This document shows positions 16,873-24,832 of a DNA stretch of 43,923 nt, piece after piece. The stretch spans positions 1 through 43,923 of the forward strand of contig CAYVBZ010000011.1 in the NCBI GenBank assembly GCA_964449835.1. Direction: 5' to 3'. This DNA comes from JABDGC01 sp964449835. GTDB lineage: Bacteria > Pseudomonadota > Gammaproteobacteria > DSM-16500. How positions within the stretch are numbered: position 1 is the first letter of the stretch; the number at the start of each line of letters is the position of its first letter. Below the pieces are notes generated by a model. The model was not told the DNA's origin, did no database searches, and saw only the letters and a program-made list of their open reading frames with translations. A program made the position numbers and the translations under genes.

Positions 16873-17303
16873 TAAATGACACTCGCTTGGGTCGCGGGAT
16901 CGGTCCCTAAAATAATGCTGGTCAATTCGATGGACTGGGCTGTGCCGTTGAGATCAGTCCAGGAAACCGTGAGATCAACCGTTTTATAAGTAGGCGTTGT
17001 TGTGGAAGTTGTGACTGTCCAAGTCAAGCTGTAGGTTGCATTGGAGCCATTGGAGGTGCTGCTGCCGCTTGCGATGGACTGATAAGAAGTATAGCCCGAA
17101 GTGTTGTTGATCACACCGAAATTCCGCATAGATTCAATTTTACTGACCGCTAAAATTGTGGCTTCCGCCTGTTGCTGTGCAATGCTGTTGGAATAAGAAA
17201 GATTATGTTCAAACTGAATGAGGGCAACTACGCCTCCTGAGATAATCAGCAGCGCAATGACCGTTTCAATTAATCCCTGTCCTTTTTGCTTGAGATAAGT
17301 CAT
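16872..17303 (-). CDS. pilV: PilV-type minor pilin
   Basis: This is a minor pilin of the tip/initiation complex, 143 residues. The leader MTYLKQKG is cleaved before QGLIETVIALLIISGGVVAL, which places Glu at mature position 5. A soluble beta-rich domain with TYSLTWTVTTS follows, as in PilV/GspI. The frame opens 16 codons upstream (17351), but the ATG at 17303 has AGGA 8 nt before it and gives the proper short leader. It is sandwiched between two PilX-like genes: 13 bp after one and overlapping the other by 1 nt. Confidence 0.82.
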   Translation of the reverse strand: MTYLKQKGQGLIETVIALLIISGGVVALIQFEHNLSYSNSIAQQQAEATILAVSKIESMRNFGVINNTSGYTSYQSIASGSSTSNGSNATYSLTWTVTTSTTTPTYKTVDLTVSWTDLNGTAQSIELTSIILGTDPATQASVI

Positions 17304-17316
17304 TTTTCCATTCCTA

Positions 17317-18426
17317 TTAAAAATCCTTCCAACTCGCGGGCACTTTGCCATAAGAGCTGCTACTGGTGATGATAGAGGGTAAAGCGGTTAATACAGAAGA
17401 ATTATAATTTAAGGTCGCACTGTTTGAGAATTGAAAACTGCCGGTGGCAGCGAGGGCGCCATTAATCGTGACACTGTTGTTGTCAAAAGTGGTAGAACTC
17501 GAGTTCATAATAAAAACCAAGCCATAGATGGTGACGGAGTTCGCGATATCCAGGTTGCCGTTCACGATGAGCACAACGGGATGGGAGGCCGAGCCAATTG
17601 TAGTGGAATTGCTAATGGTGGCCGTTGAGCCCGAAGTTTGATTGATCCAGATAATGGATCCCGTAACATTATTTAAAAAATTATAGGAGGTGTTCGAGGC
17701 ATTGCTATAAGTGTAATTGGCGGCGCTTTGCACGGCCGCTTGGTTGGCGCCAAACACACTATTAAAGAAGTCGGTAGTGGACATGCCTGAAATTGAACCA
17801 TCGTTTTGTTGGATATCACTGCCGGTCTGATTTCGATTGGAGCTGGTCCCTCCACTGGTCGTGGTTTGCGCGCTATTATTAAAAGTAATTGATCCGCCCG
17901 CTAAAATGTTTGAATTAGTCTGTGTATTGTTGATCGAGGCTGAGTTATTCAGCGCAATGCTGCCTTGAATCGTCATGGTGACCGTTGGTGTGGGAATGCT
18001 TGAGCCATAGCCCTGAAGTTGCTGGGAAATCACGCGAGTTGCCGTGCCGTCCGCGCTGACGCCGGTTGAGGTAATGGTGACCAAATGATAATTATTGGCG
18101 GTCGGATTCGTGAAAACAAAAGTATATTGGCTGCCGTTGGTCAGCACGACATTTTGCGTGCTGCTATTCATATAAGCCGTGAGATAACCTCCGCTGGCTT
18201 GCGCAGTGATGGCGGCATAGTTGGCCTGAAAATAGGGAATAGCTGCTTCCAGCCCCGCTTGTGCTGCTTCAAAAGCTTGTTGATTTTTGTAAAGGTCCGA
18301 GGTGATCTTTTGTTGCAGCGCGCTATATTGTGAAGCAAAGAGAATCAACAAGAGCGTCACAATCATCAAGGTGACCGTTAATAAAAGCACAGTAATGCCT
18401 TTGTATTTTTTAGGTATATTTATCAT
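17317..18426 (-). CDS. pilX: PilX-type minor pilin, long form, copy 2
   Basis: This is the paralogue of the 15766-16872 gene: 369 residues with matching blocks (LYKNQQAFEAAQAGLEAAIPYF; SGGYLTAYMNSST; FTNPTANNYHL; ending KVPASWKDF). Its leader MINIPKKYKG precedes ITVLLLTVTLMIVTLLLILF, without Glu5. The middle is a low-complexity Asn/Ser/Thr region, then a beta-solenoid-like block (VVLIVNGNLDIANSVTIYGLVF). AGGA lies 6 nt before the ATG at 18426; an ATG five codons upstream has poorer spacing. The start overlaps the end of pilW by 17 bp. Its position directly after pilW matches the canonical pilX locus, so I gave this copy the symbol. Confidence 0.8.
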   Translation of the reverse strand: MINIPKKYKGITVLLLTVTLMIVTLLLILFASQYSALQQKITSDLYKNQQAFEAAQAGLEAAIPYFQANYAAITAQASGGYLTAYMNSSTQNVVLTNGSQYTFVFTNPTANNYHLVTITSTGVSADGTATRVISQQLQGYGSSIPTPTVTMTIQGSIALNNSASINNTQTNSNILAGGSITFNNSAQTTTSGGTSSNRNQTGSDIQQNDGSISGMSTTDFFNSVFGANQAAVQSAANYTYSNASNTSYNFLNNVTGSIIWINQTSGSTATISNSTTIGSASHPVVLIVNGNLDIANSVTIYGLVFIMNSSSTTFDNNSVTINGALAATGSFQFSNSATLNYNSSVLTALPSIITSSSSYGKVPASWKDF

Positions 18427-19069
18427 TGGCAATCCTGACATTCTCCACCAGTGTTTCCGTGACCGCGGTATTGCTATTCAGGTTCCCTGTCAGCGTGACC
18501 GTGACATAGCGAATGGTTATGGTATGGCTGCCAACCGTAATCACTTGGGTGCTGAGGACAAAATTGAGATTGCTGACTGTCATCACATTGGTATCTGTGA
18601 TGTTCGTCCAGTTAGTGGCTGCGGCTGTGCAGGAAAAGGTGGCGCCCCAAGGCCGCGATTGGACCGCGCCGCCGCTCAAGCGATAACCATAACGTAGATC
18701 GTCGTAGCTGCTGCTCACGGAGGGCAAGGTACCGCTATTGGTATGGTCATAGGTGAGTAAAATGCAATTATTTCCGGTCCCGACCGAAAGGTCCGCGCCG
18801 GAGGCCATGAACGGGTTGGTGTTCGAGCTGCTACCCACAATCGTGCTGGCTTGAGACCAATAGCCCGCGCGGCGAAGGTCTGCGATCATCACGTCCATGG
18901 CGGCATGTAATTGCGTGTACAGTTGGTTGGTCTGAAAAACCGTATTGTAATGCGTCAGCCCTGCCACGAAAATAGCGATCAAGGCAACAAAGATAAAACC
19001 ATTGATGGTGAGAGCAATCATGAGCTCAGTGAAGGTAAAGCCGTCTATTTTTCGAAGGTTTTTTAACAT
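18410..19069 (-). CDS. pilW: PilW-type minor pilin
   Basis: This is a minor pilin, GspJ-like, of the T4P initiation complex. The prepilin site is DG|FTFTELMIALTINGF with Glu5, after the leader MLKNLRKIDG. AAMDVMIADLRRAGYWSQ is the conserved PilW stretch. The soluble domain has beta-rich repeats and two cysteines (CILL, FSCTAA). At 219 residues it is shorter than many PilW. It overlaps fimT by 7 bp and pilX by 17 bp, so the four minor-pilin genes are probably translated as one coupled operon. Confidence 0.87.
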   Translation of the reverse strand: MLKNLRKIDGFTFTELMIALTINGFIFVALIAIFVAGLTHYNTVFQTNQLYTQLHAAMDVMIADLRRAGYWSQASTIVGSSSNTNPFMASGADLSVGTGNNCILLTYDHTNSGTLPSVSSSYDDLRYGYRLSGGAVQSRPWGATFSCTAAATNWTNITDTNVMTVSNLNFVLSTQVITVGSHTITIRYVTVTLTGNLNSNTAVTETLVENVRIANDKYT

Positions 19070-19560
19070 GCTGGATATCCGCTAACGTTGTTTGAACATA
19101 TTTGAAGGTTGCCGACCGTTCCAACGTCAATGCCCATGGAGGAGGTGCCGCCCGTGACTGTCAGGGTGATGGTCCCGGCAGCGTTTGCGGCCCCGCGGGA
19201 GCCTTCAAAACTTAAACTCGTAAAACCGCTGAGAGACAAAGAGGTCAATTGCGAGCCGGTCGGGGTAAAGGTCCCCAAGTTGCATCCTGAGGGGGTCGTG
19301 CAAGTACAGGCGCTGCCGGTATTCAGGCCATAACACCAATTGCTGCCGGTTTGGAATGAAACATAGACAGTCGTTGCCTGTTTCATGGCTTCATTGCGGG
19401 CATACTCTAGATTGTAAAAAATGCTTTGGGCGGTGGTGACCAGACGATAGCGCTGCATAAAGCTGACAAAGCTGGGCACGGCAATAACCGTTAGGATAAT
19501 GGTCACAATCAGTATGATCATCAGTTCAATCAGACTAAGGCCTTTGGCAGTCCTGAACAA
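19063..19560 (-). CDS. fimT: FimT/FimU-type minor pilin (GspH family)
   Basis: This is the first gene of the leftward minor-pilin operon, 165 residues. The leader MFRTAKG is followed by LSLIELMIILIVTIILTVIAVPSF with Glu5. RLVTTAQSIFYNLEYARNEAMKQ is typical of the GspH/FimT family. Five or more cysteines (WCYG, ACTC, GCNLG and a C-terminal pair) suggest disulfides in the soluble domain. The start must be a TTG at 19558-19560: it is preceded by AGGAGAAAGG, and no ATG gives a complete leader. FimT and FimU are not separable by eye. Confidence 0.83.
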   Translation of the reverse strand: MFRTAKGLSLIELMIILIVTIILTVIAVPSFVSFMQRYRLVTTAQSIFYNLEYARNEAMKQATTVYVSFQTGSNWCYGLNTGSACTCTTPSGCNLGTFTPTGSQLTSLSLSGFTSLSFEGSRGAANAAGTITLTVTGGTSSMGIDVGTVGNLQICSNNVSGYPAC

Positions 19561-19646
19561 GGTCCTTTCTCCTTCTTTCCCTAGCTAGCTATCCTATTAT
19601 AAAATAACTATACTCGTTATAGGCGATCAAAGGAAGGAGAGGCCTT
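19561..19646. promoter_or_regulatory. Divergent promoter region of the pilus locus
   Basis: This is 86 bp between fimT (leftward) and pilM (rightward). On the minus strand a perfect TATAAT lies at 19601-19596. On the plus strand TATACT is at 19609-19614. Neither has a good -35. An inverted repeat ATAAC-7-GTTAT (19604-19608/19616-19620) brackets the plus-strand -10, and CTAGCTAG (19581-19588) is palindromic. Both flanking genes have strong ribosome sites (AGGAG) and TTG start codons. Confidence 0.45.
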
Positions 19647-20747
19647 TTGGGAGTACCTAAATGGAAGCAGCGTCTTCTGAAGCCCTGGCATCTTTTGCAA
19701 AGATGGCGGCAATCCCCGGCTGAACAGTTGGTGGGCCTGGACTTTGGGCCTGGCTATATCAAACTTTTACAAATGGATCCTAATGAAAACCCTTGCTGGG
19801 TTGAAGCTTTTGGACAGTGTTCGCTTCCTGCTGGCGCAATCGCGAAAGAGGAAATTAAAGATGCAGCGGCGGTGGGCACGGCTTTAAGGGAGCTTTTTGA
19901 GAAGGCCCGGGTCAAGACAAAAAATGTTGCCTTTGCCATCCCTCGTTCTTCCGCGATCATAAAAAACATTCTGGTCAATAAAAAACTCAGTTCAAAAGAT
20001 ATCGAATCTAGGGCTTGGGTCGAAGCCAATCATCATTTCCCTGATTTGGTGGGCGATATTTACTTGGATTTTGATATTGTAGGTCCTTCTGCCCAAGACC
20101 CTTCACAGCTTGATCTGCTGTTGGTGGCCTGCCGGAAAGACCAAGTCAAACCTTATTTAGATGTGCTAGAGGGCAATGGCTTAACGGCCAAGGTCGTCGA
20201 CGTGAATTGCTACGCGCTGGAAAGGGCCTTGTCCCTGTTTATGCAAAATACGAAGGCCCTGCAAACAGTTGCTTTGTTGAATTTAAATTATAGCTTGAGC
20301 TCTTTGATCGTGATTCATGAAAACCAAATGATCTACGCGCATGATCATAGTTATGAGGGGCTGCATTTTTCGACGCAAGTGCAGGAATATCTTAAATTGC
20401 TCAAAGATCAAAAAAATCTGGACGCTTTACTCGCGTCCTCGCAGGATTATATGGATCTGCTTAAAGCTGGCACCAGTGCCCATCTGCGTCATTCCATGCA
20501 TTTTTTCTATTCCAGCCGTCCACATATTACCATACAAAAGCTGGTGCTTTCCGGTGATTGTGCTGCAATTCCACAGCTGAATCGTCTCATTCAAAATGAA
20601 ACTGGCATCGAAACAGTTTTGGCGGACCCTTTTGCCGCTATGGCCATCGAGGATTCAGTGGACCAGAATTTACTTCAGCAAGCGGCCTCATCCTTGATGC
20701 TTTGTTGCGGACTGGCTTTAAGTAAGCAAAAGGAAATGGAGATCTAA
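19647..20747 (+). CDS. pilM: Type IV pilus inner-membrane platform protein PilM
   Basis: PilM is a cytoplasmic actin-like (FtsA-fold) protein that binds the N-terminus of PilN and links the alignment complex to the motor. GLDFGPGYIKLLQM is the phosphate-1-type opening, and VAFAIPRSSAIIKNI and LVACRKDQVKPYL are family features. A C-terminal LVLSGDCAAIP completes the nucleotide fold. It has 366 residues. The start is a TTG at 19647 with AGGAG 7 nt upstream; no ATG precedes the first beta-strand. Its stop overlaps the pilN ATG (TAATG). Confidence 0.92.
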   Translation: MGVPKWKQRLLKPWHLLQRWRQSPAEQLVGLDFGPGYIKLLQMDPNENPCWVEAFGQCSLPAGAIAKEEIKDAAAVGTALRELFEKARVKTKNVAFAIPRSSAIIKNILVNKKLSSKDIESRAWVEANHHFPDLVGDIYLDFDIVGPSAQDPSQLDLLLVACRKDQVKPYLDVLEGNGLTAKVVDVNCYALERALSLFMQNTKALQTVALLNLNYSLSSLIVIHENQMIYAHDHSYEGLHFSTQVQEYLKLLKDQKNLDALLASSQDYMDLLKAGTSAHLRHSMHFFYSSRPHITIQKLVLSGDCAAIPQLNRLIQNETGIETVLADPFAAMAIEDSVDQNLLQQAASSLMLCCGLALSKQKEMEI

Positions 20748-21346
20748 TGATACAAATTAACATGCTGCCCTGGCGAGAAAGGGCGCGGGAAATCAAAAAA
20801 AAGAACTTCTTTTACACTCTGACCGGCTGTGTTGGCTTTACCCTTTTTATTATTTTTTTATTTCATCTCTACTATGACGATTTGATCCGCTATCAAGACA
20901 AGCGCAATGCTTTTTTACAAGATGAAATATCTCAAAAGCAGTTGGAGATTAACGCGCTGCGAAAGAACAAGGAGCAGCAGGCGATTATTCAAGTGAAAAT
21001 TCAATTCCTCATGGGGCTACGAGAAACCAGTTATAACGCGGTCCGTTTATTGAATGAAACTCTAAAGATTGTTCCCGACTCCATTGCTTTAAACAAGCTG
21101 GAACTGAATAAAACCGCTATTAACATTGAGGGCAGGGCGCAATCCGATTTGGCGATCACCGCTTTCTTGAAAAGCATTAGCAAGACTGCCTTTTTTTCGC
21201 AGCCCGTTTTAACAGGAATCAGTTCGCCGGAGGGAAAGGGCGAAAATAATGAACGTTTTTTTCAGATTAAAGTAGAGCAACGAGAAGTCATTCCAAAGGC
21301 TGCCCCGCCTGCGGAATCGGAAGCAGAACAAAAAGCAAAAAAATAA
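20747..21346 (+). CDS. pilN: Type IV pilus assembly protein PilN
   Basis: This bitopic inner-membrane protein pairs with PilO. The cytoplasmic tail carries the PilM-binding motif INMLPWRE (residues 4-11). A membrane helix spans about 22-41, followed by a periplasmic coiled coil (QDEISQKQLEINALRKNKEQQ) and a ferredoxin-like domain. It has 199 residues, ending in a short Glu/Lys-rich tail. It is preceded by a 1-nt overlap with pilM and followed after 13 bp by pilO, the standard pilMNOPQ order. Confidence 0.93.
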   Translation: MIQINMLPWRERAREIKKKNFFYTLTGCVGFTLFIIFLFHLYYDDLIRYQDKRNAFLQDEISQKQLEINALRKNKEQQAIIQVKIQFLMGLRETSYNAVRLLNETLKIVPDSIALNKLELNKTAINIEGRAQSDLAITAFLKSISKTAFFSQPVLTGISSPEGKGENNERFFQIKVEQREVIPKAAPPAESEAEQKAKK

Positions 21347-21359
21347 ACGGATTCAATTT

Positions 21360-21995
21360 ATGGCGATTGATTTAAAAAGCTTCGACTTTAAAAATATAGA
21401 CCTTAGAAATGTCTATGAATGGCCGCTGGTTGGCCGGCTTCTTCTATTTTTTCTAGCCTGTGTTGCTGTTTTTTATCTGGGCTATTATTTTGACTTTTCA
21501 AACCAAAGCCATCAGATTTTTGTCCGATATAAGCAAGAGTTGGATTTAAAAGATCAAGTGAGTTCTATTCTTAAAACAAAACAGGAAATGCAGGAGATTG
21601 TGCTGCAATATCCTGAGCTGCAGAAATTATTGAGTCAGTGGCAAGGCCAATTAATTAATGGCAGTAATTTGCCGGACCTGCTGAATCAAATTTTGAAATT
21701 GGGCGCTTTAAATCACCTGCAATTTTCTCTTTTTGCGCCCGGCGAAAAAAAGACAGAGGATGATTATGAGGTGGTGCCCATTAAAGTGGTGGTGCAAGGG
21801 GGATATAACCAGGTGGCCCATTTTATCAGCGAAATCGCCAACCTGCCTCAGATCGTTGCGGTCTCTGATTTTATTATGGGAAAACAAATTGCGGAGCCCT
21901 CAACTGCGGAAAAAGCAGCAGGAGAAGGCGCCGCATCCAATAACTTAACAACGGCTATCATGCTTGAGGTATATTTTCTTGATAATAAAAAATAA
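21360..21995 (+). CDS. pilO: Type IV pilus assembly protein PilO
   Basis: PilO is a partner of PilN in the periplasmic alignment complex. The N-terminus FDFKNIDLRNVYEWPLVGR is typical, with one membrane helix at about 25-44, then a coiled coil (YKQELDLKDQVSSILKTKQEMQE). The periplasmic alpha/beta domain includes LPDLLNQILKLGALNHLQFSLFAPG and VPIKVVVQGGYNQVAHFISEIANLPQIV, strongly conserved in PilO. It has 211 residues. The end overlaps the start of pilP. Confidence 0.93.
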   Translation: MAIDLKSFDFKNIDLRNVYEWPLVGRLLLFFLACVAVFYLGYYFDFSNQSHQIFVRYKQELDLKDQVSSILKTKQEMQEIVLQYPELQKLLSQWQGQLINGSNLPDLLNQILKLGALNHLQFSLFAPGEKKTEDDYEVVPIKVVVQGGYNQVAHFISEIANLPQIVAVSDFIMGKQIAEPSTAEKAAGEGAASNNLTTAIMLEVYFLDNKK

Positions 21996-22512
21996 AAGAA
22001 AATGGCGGCTGACGGGCCTGATCTTGGTCCTCGCGGTGTCGCTTTATGCCTGCAGTGATGAAAGTCATTTGCGGGATTTACACCGCTATATTGATCATGT
22101 CAAAAAATCCTTGGTCCAACGTAAAATCAAGAATGATATTCTGGCCGCCCTTCATGTTCCTAAGCCCGCCCAATTTCAAGCTTCAAAGCAAAGAGATCCT
22201 TTTGAAAGCGAACAGGCGAGTTCTAGCGGACAGGTCTCTAATGATCCACTGACGGCTTTCCCGTCCACTGCTTTTGAGTTTTTGGGAACAGTGTCCCGCG
22301 AGGGGAAAGTCTGGGCCATTATTCAGGCGCCGGACACCAAGGTCTATCAGGTTACAATAAACAACCGTTTTGGCATGCATTATGGTAAAATTATTGCAAT
22401 CTATCCTGATCATATTGAGGTTGAAGAGGAAATCTCACCCCAAGAGACAGGAGAGACGGGCCAAGCGAAGGGGAAACGGATCGTCACTTTGCGAATAAAA
22501 GGTGAAAGTTAA
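21979..22512 (+). CDS. pilP: Type IV pilus lipoprotein PilP
   Basis: This inner-membrane lipoprotein connects PilNO with the secretin PilQ. The start is probably a TTG at 21979, with GAGG 9 nt before it inside the end of pilO; another TTG at 21964 is possible and there is no ATG. From this start (177 residues) there is a basic n-region, a hydrophobic stretch and a lipobox-like LYA|C with the lipidated cysteine at about 25. QRDPFE, FLGTVSREGKVWAIIQAPDTKVYQV and RFGMHYGKIIAIYPDHIEVEE form the PilP beta-sandwich. The pilQ ATG overlaps its stop. Confidence 0.88.
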   Translation: MIIKNKRKWRLTGLILVLAVSLYACSDESHLRDLHRYIDHVKKSLVQRKIKNDILAALHVPKPAQFQASKQRDPFESEQASSSGQVSNDPLTAFPSTAFEFLGTVSREGKVWAIIQAPDTKVYQVTINNRFGMHYGKIIAIYPDHIEVEEEISPQETGETGQAKGKRIVTLRIKGES

Positions 22513-24080
22513 TGAGTGGAAAAAGAAGGAACTTTTGGTCACTTTTACAAAGGTATTCCACGATCTTATTAGGCTTGCAGGCAGGCTTTTTGACTTCGCC
22601 CGTCTATAGCGTTTCTTCGCAATTTCAAGTTCAAGTTCAACCCCAAGTGCCCGTGCCATCCATCCCGCCGCCGCCCGCTGCCGCTAGTGTTCAAACGGGC
22701 ACGGGATCGCTGTCCTTTTATTTTCAAAATATTGAAATGAGGTCCTTGCTGCAGCTTATTGGCAAGCTTTCCGGGCTTAACTTTGTGATCAGCGATGCGG
22801 TGAAGGGCAATGTCACCTTAAATTTAAAGAACGTCACCTGGCAGGAAGCGCTGAATATTATTATGAAAACCCATAGTCTTGCTTCCCGCAAGATCGGCAA
22901 CGTGATGTTTATTAACACGCTGGATGAAATTAGCAAAATGGACATGAAGGAGTTTCAGGCTGACCAACAAGTGGTTAACTTGGCACCTTTGACTTCGGCT
23001 GTGCTGCAGTTGAAATATATGACCGCGAAAGATTTGGCGGACATGATCAAGAGCGCGAGCAATTCCTTGCTGACCGCGCGCGGACAAATTGTGGTGGATC
23101 CTCGCACCAATACGGCGATTGTTCGGGATATCAATGCGAACGTGACTGAAATTAAGCGTCTAGTTAAACGTTTGGATGTTCCAGCAAGACAGGTTTTGAT
23201 CGAAGCGCGTATTGTCAATATCGATGTGACTTATGAAAAACAACTGGGCGTTCGTTTTGGTATCAGTAATACTAAACAACTGAGCGGTTCCTTGGCGGGC
23301 GCGAACCAATTGGCCCAGGGAGTCAATGTTGCGAACGTGAATCCTCTTACCGATAGACTTATTTTTAATAATCCAGCGGCTACTTTCAGCACGGGCGCGG
23401 TCCCAGGGAGTATTGGTCTTGCTTTGGCGAGGCTGGGGAATATCCTTCTCGATTTGGAGTTAAGCGCTTTGGAAGAAGAGGGACATAGCGAGACCATCGC
23501 GAGTCCCCGTGTGATTGCCTCCAATCAACAAAAGTCAACCATTCAGACCGGCCAACAAATTCCCTATCAACAATCCACTTCTAGCGGTGCGACCTCAATC
23601 GCTTTTGAAAATGCCGTCCTCAGTCTTGAAATTACGCCGCAAATCACACCGGATAATCGTATTGTCTTGAGTCTCAAGGCAACGGAAGACACGCCTGGAT
23701 CGCCGACAACGCTTTCTACTTCAACCAGTTCGGGTTCGGGGGGCACTTCCGGCACTTCTTCCAGCACCTCGACTAGCTTTGGCCCGCCGCCGATTAACAC
23801 ACAGGAAGTCGAATCTAATGTCCTTTTGAATAATAACGAAACGATTGTGCTGGGCGGCGTTTATAAAAGAACAAAAAGTAAGACCATCGACCGCATCCCC
23901 TTCTTTGGCGCCTTGCCTTGGATCGGCGGTCTATTCAGGCAGGTCAATGAACAAAATGAGCGAAGTGAGCTCCTGATCTTTATCACGCCGAAGATTATTG
24001 AGACCAAACCAGTTCTTGCCCGGAATAAAGGCAAGAAATACCTATCGCCCACCGTAATTAAAGGTGGTGAAAGAGGGTAA
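22512..24080 (+). CDS. pilQ: Type IV pilus outer-membrane secretin PilQ (short form without AMIN domains)
   Basis: PilQ is the outer-membrane gated channel for the pilus. After a signal-like segment (about 1-36) and a Pro/Gln-rich linker come an STN/N0 domain (67-135: LSFYFQNIEMRSLLQLIGKLSGLNFVI), an N1 domain (about 152-222), and the secretin core from VLIEARIVNIDVTYEKQLGVRFG. The core ends with ESNVLLNNNETIVLGGVYKR and IPFFGALPWIGGLFR. A Ser/Thr/Gly insert (about 394-428) interrupts the barrel region. At 522 residues it is much shorter than P. aeruginosa PilQ (about 714), mainly because the peptidoglycan-binding AMIN domains are absent. aroK/aroB, the usual next genes, are replaced by pilF. 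Confidence 0.93.
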   Translation: MSGKRRNFWSLLQRYSTILLGLQAGFLTSPVYSVSSQFQVQVQPQVPVPSIPPPPAAASVQTGTGSLSFYFQNIEMRSLLQLIGKLSGLNFVISDAVKGNVTLNLKNVTWQEALNIIMKTHSLASRKIGNVMFINTLDEISKMDMKEFQADQQVVNLAPLTSAVLQLKYMTAKDLADMIKSASNSLLTARGQIVVDPRTNTAIVRDINANVTEIKRLVKRLDVPARQVLIEARIVNIDVTYEKQLGVRFGISNTKQLSGSLAGANQLAQGVNVANVNPLTDRLIFNNPAATFSTGAVPGSIGLALARLGNILLDLELSALEEEGHSETIASPRVIASNQQKSTIQTGQQIPYQQSTSSGATSIAFENAVLSLEITPQITPDNRIVLSLKATEDTPGSPTTLSTSTSSGSGGTSGTSSSTSTSFGPPPINTQEVESNVLLNNNETIVLGGVYKRTKSKTIDRIPFFGALPWIGGLFRQVNEQNERSELLIFITPKIIETKPVLARNKGKKYLSPTVIKGGERG

Positions 24081-24089
24081 AACGAGGTG

Positions 24090-24106
24090 GCAGTCATCTT
24101 GACTGC
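24090..24106 (+). promoter_or_regulatory. Perfect hairpin between pilQ and pilF
   Basis: GCAGTCA-TCT-TGACTGC forms a 7-bp stem with a 3-nt loop just after the pilQ stop. No T-tract follows, so it is not a typical terminator. It sits immediately before the first possible pilF ATG (24109) and could be a processing or attenuation element. Confidence 0.4.
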
Positions 24107-24138
24107 TTATGTTAAAGTCTAAAAGGAAGTGGTTTGTC

Positions 24139-24819
24139 ATGTTTCTAACAATAAGAACCTCCCTGTTGTTCATCTTTGTTCTCTCTCTTTTAACGGCTTG
24201 TCACTCCATGGTGCACACTGAAACCAAGCATGATAAAAAAGTGACCGCAGCGGAGATCAATGTCCAATTAGGCATGGCCTATATTGAACGGCATGAACTT
24301 CAGCGCGCCAAACAAAAGTTCTTAAAGGCCATGCGGGAAGCGCCTCAACTGCCAGAAGTCTGGTATTCGATGGCCTATTTCTTTGAGATTACCGGTGAAA
24401 AGGACCGTGCGAATTATTGTTATTTGAAGGCCCTTGAATTGGCGCCCAAACGGGGCGATACCAATAATAATTATGGGACCTACTTATGCCGCTCCCATCG
24501 CTATAAGGAAGCGATCAAACATTTCATGATTGCAACCCAAGATGTTGAGTATTTGGACGTCGCCTCCGCCTATGAGAACGCGGGACTCTGTGCGGAAATG
24601 ATTCCTTCCTTGCAACAAGCGGAGCAGTATTTTGAGGCGGCTTTGAAGCAAGATCCCAGCCGGGCAAGCTCTTTATTGGGTCTTGCGGAAGTCAAATATC
24701 AAGAAGGGCATTATGAAGCAGCCAATAGCTATCTCAATCAATATTTGCTGCTTTCTTCACCGACTAAGGAATCCAAGGCGCTTCGTGTTAAACTAAATAA
24801 AAAGGGGATTCAAAATTAA
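24139..24819 (+). CDS. pilF: Type IV pilus pilotin PilF (TPR lipoprotein)
   Basis: This outer-membrane lipoprotein pilots PilQ to the outer membrane and supports its multimerisation. From the ATG at 24139 (226 residues; GGAAG 9 nt upstream) the signal ends in LLTA|C at 20/21. Tandem TPRs follow (INVQLGMAYIERHELQRAKQKFLKAMREAPQ; VWYSMAYFFEITGEKDRANYCYLKALELAP; and more). NNNYGTYLCRSHRYKEAIKHF is characteristic of PilF/PilW. An ATG at 24109 would add ten residues. pilF normally lies elsewhere, near ndk and hisS; its place here within the pilus locus, 13 bp before pilT, is notable. Confidence 0.88.
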   Translation: MFLTIRTSLLFIFVLSLLTACHSMVHTETKHDKKVTAAEINVQLGMAYIERHELQRAKQKFLKAMREAPQLPEVWYSMAYFFEITGEKDRANYCYLKALELAPKRGDTNNNYGTYLCRSHRYKEAIKHFMIATQDVEYLDVASAYENAGLCAEMIPSLQQAEQYFEAALKQDPSRASSLLGLAEVKYQEGHYEAANSYLNQYLLLSSPTKESKALRVKLNKKGIQN

Positions 24820-24832
24820 TCAGGAGCCTGGC

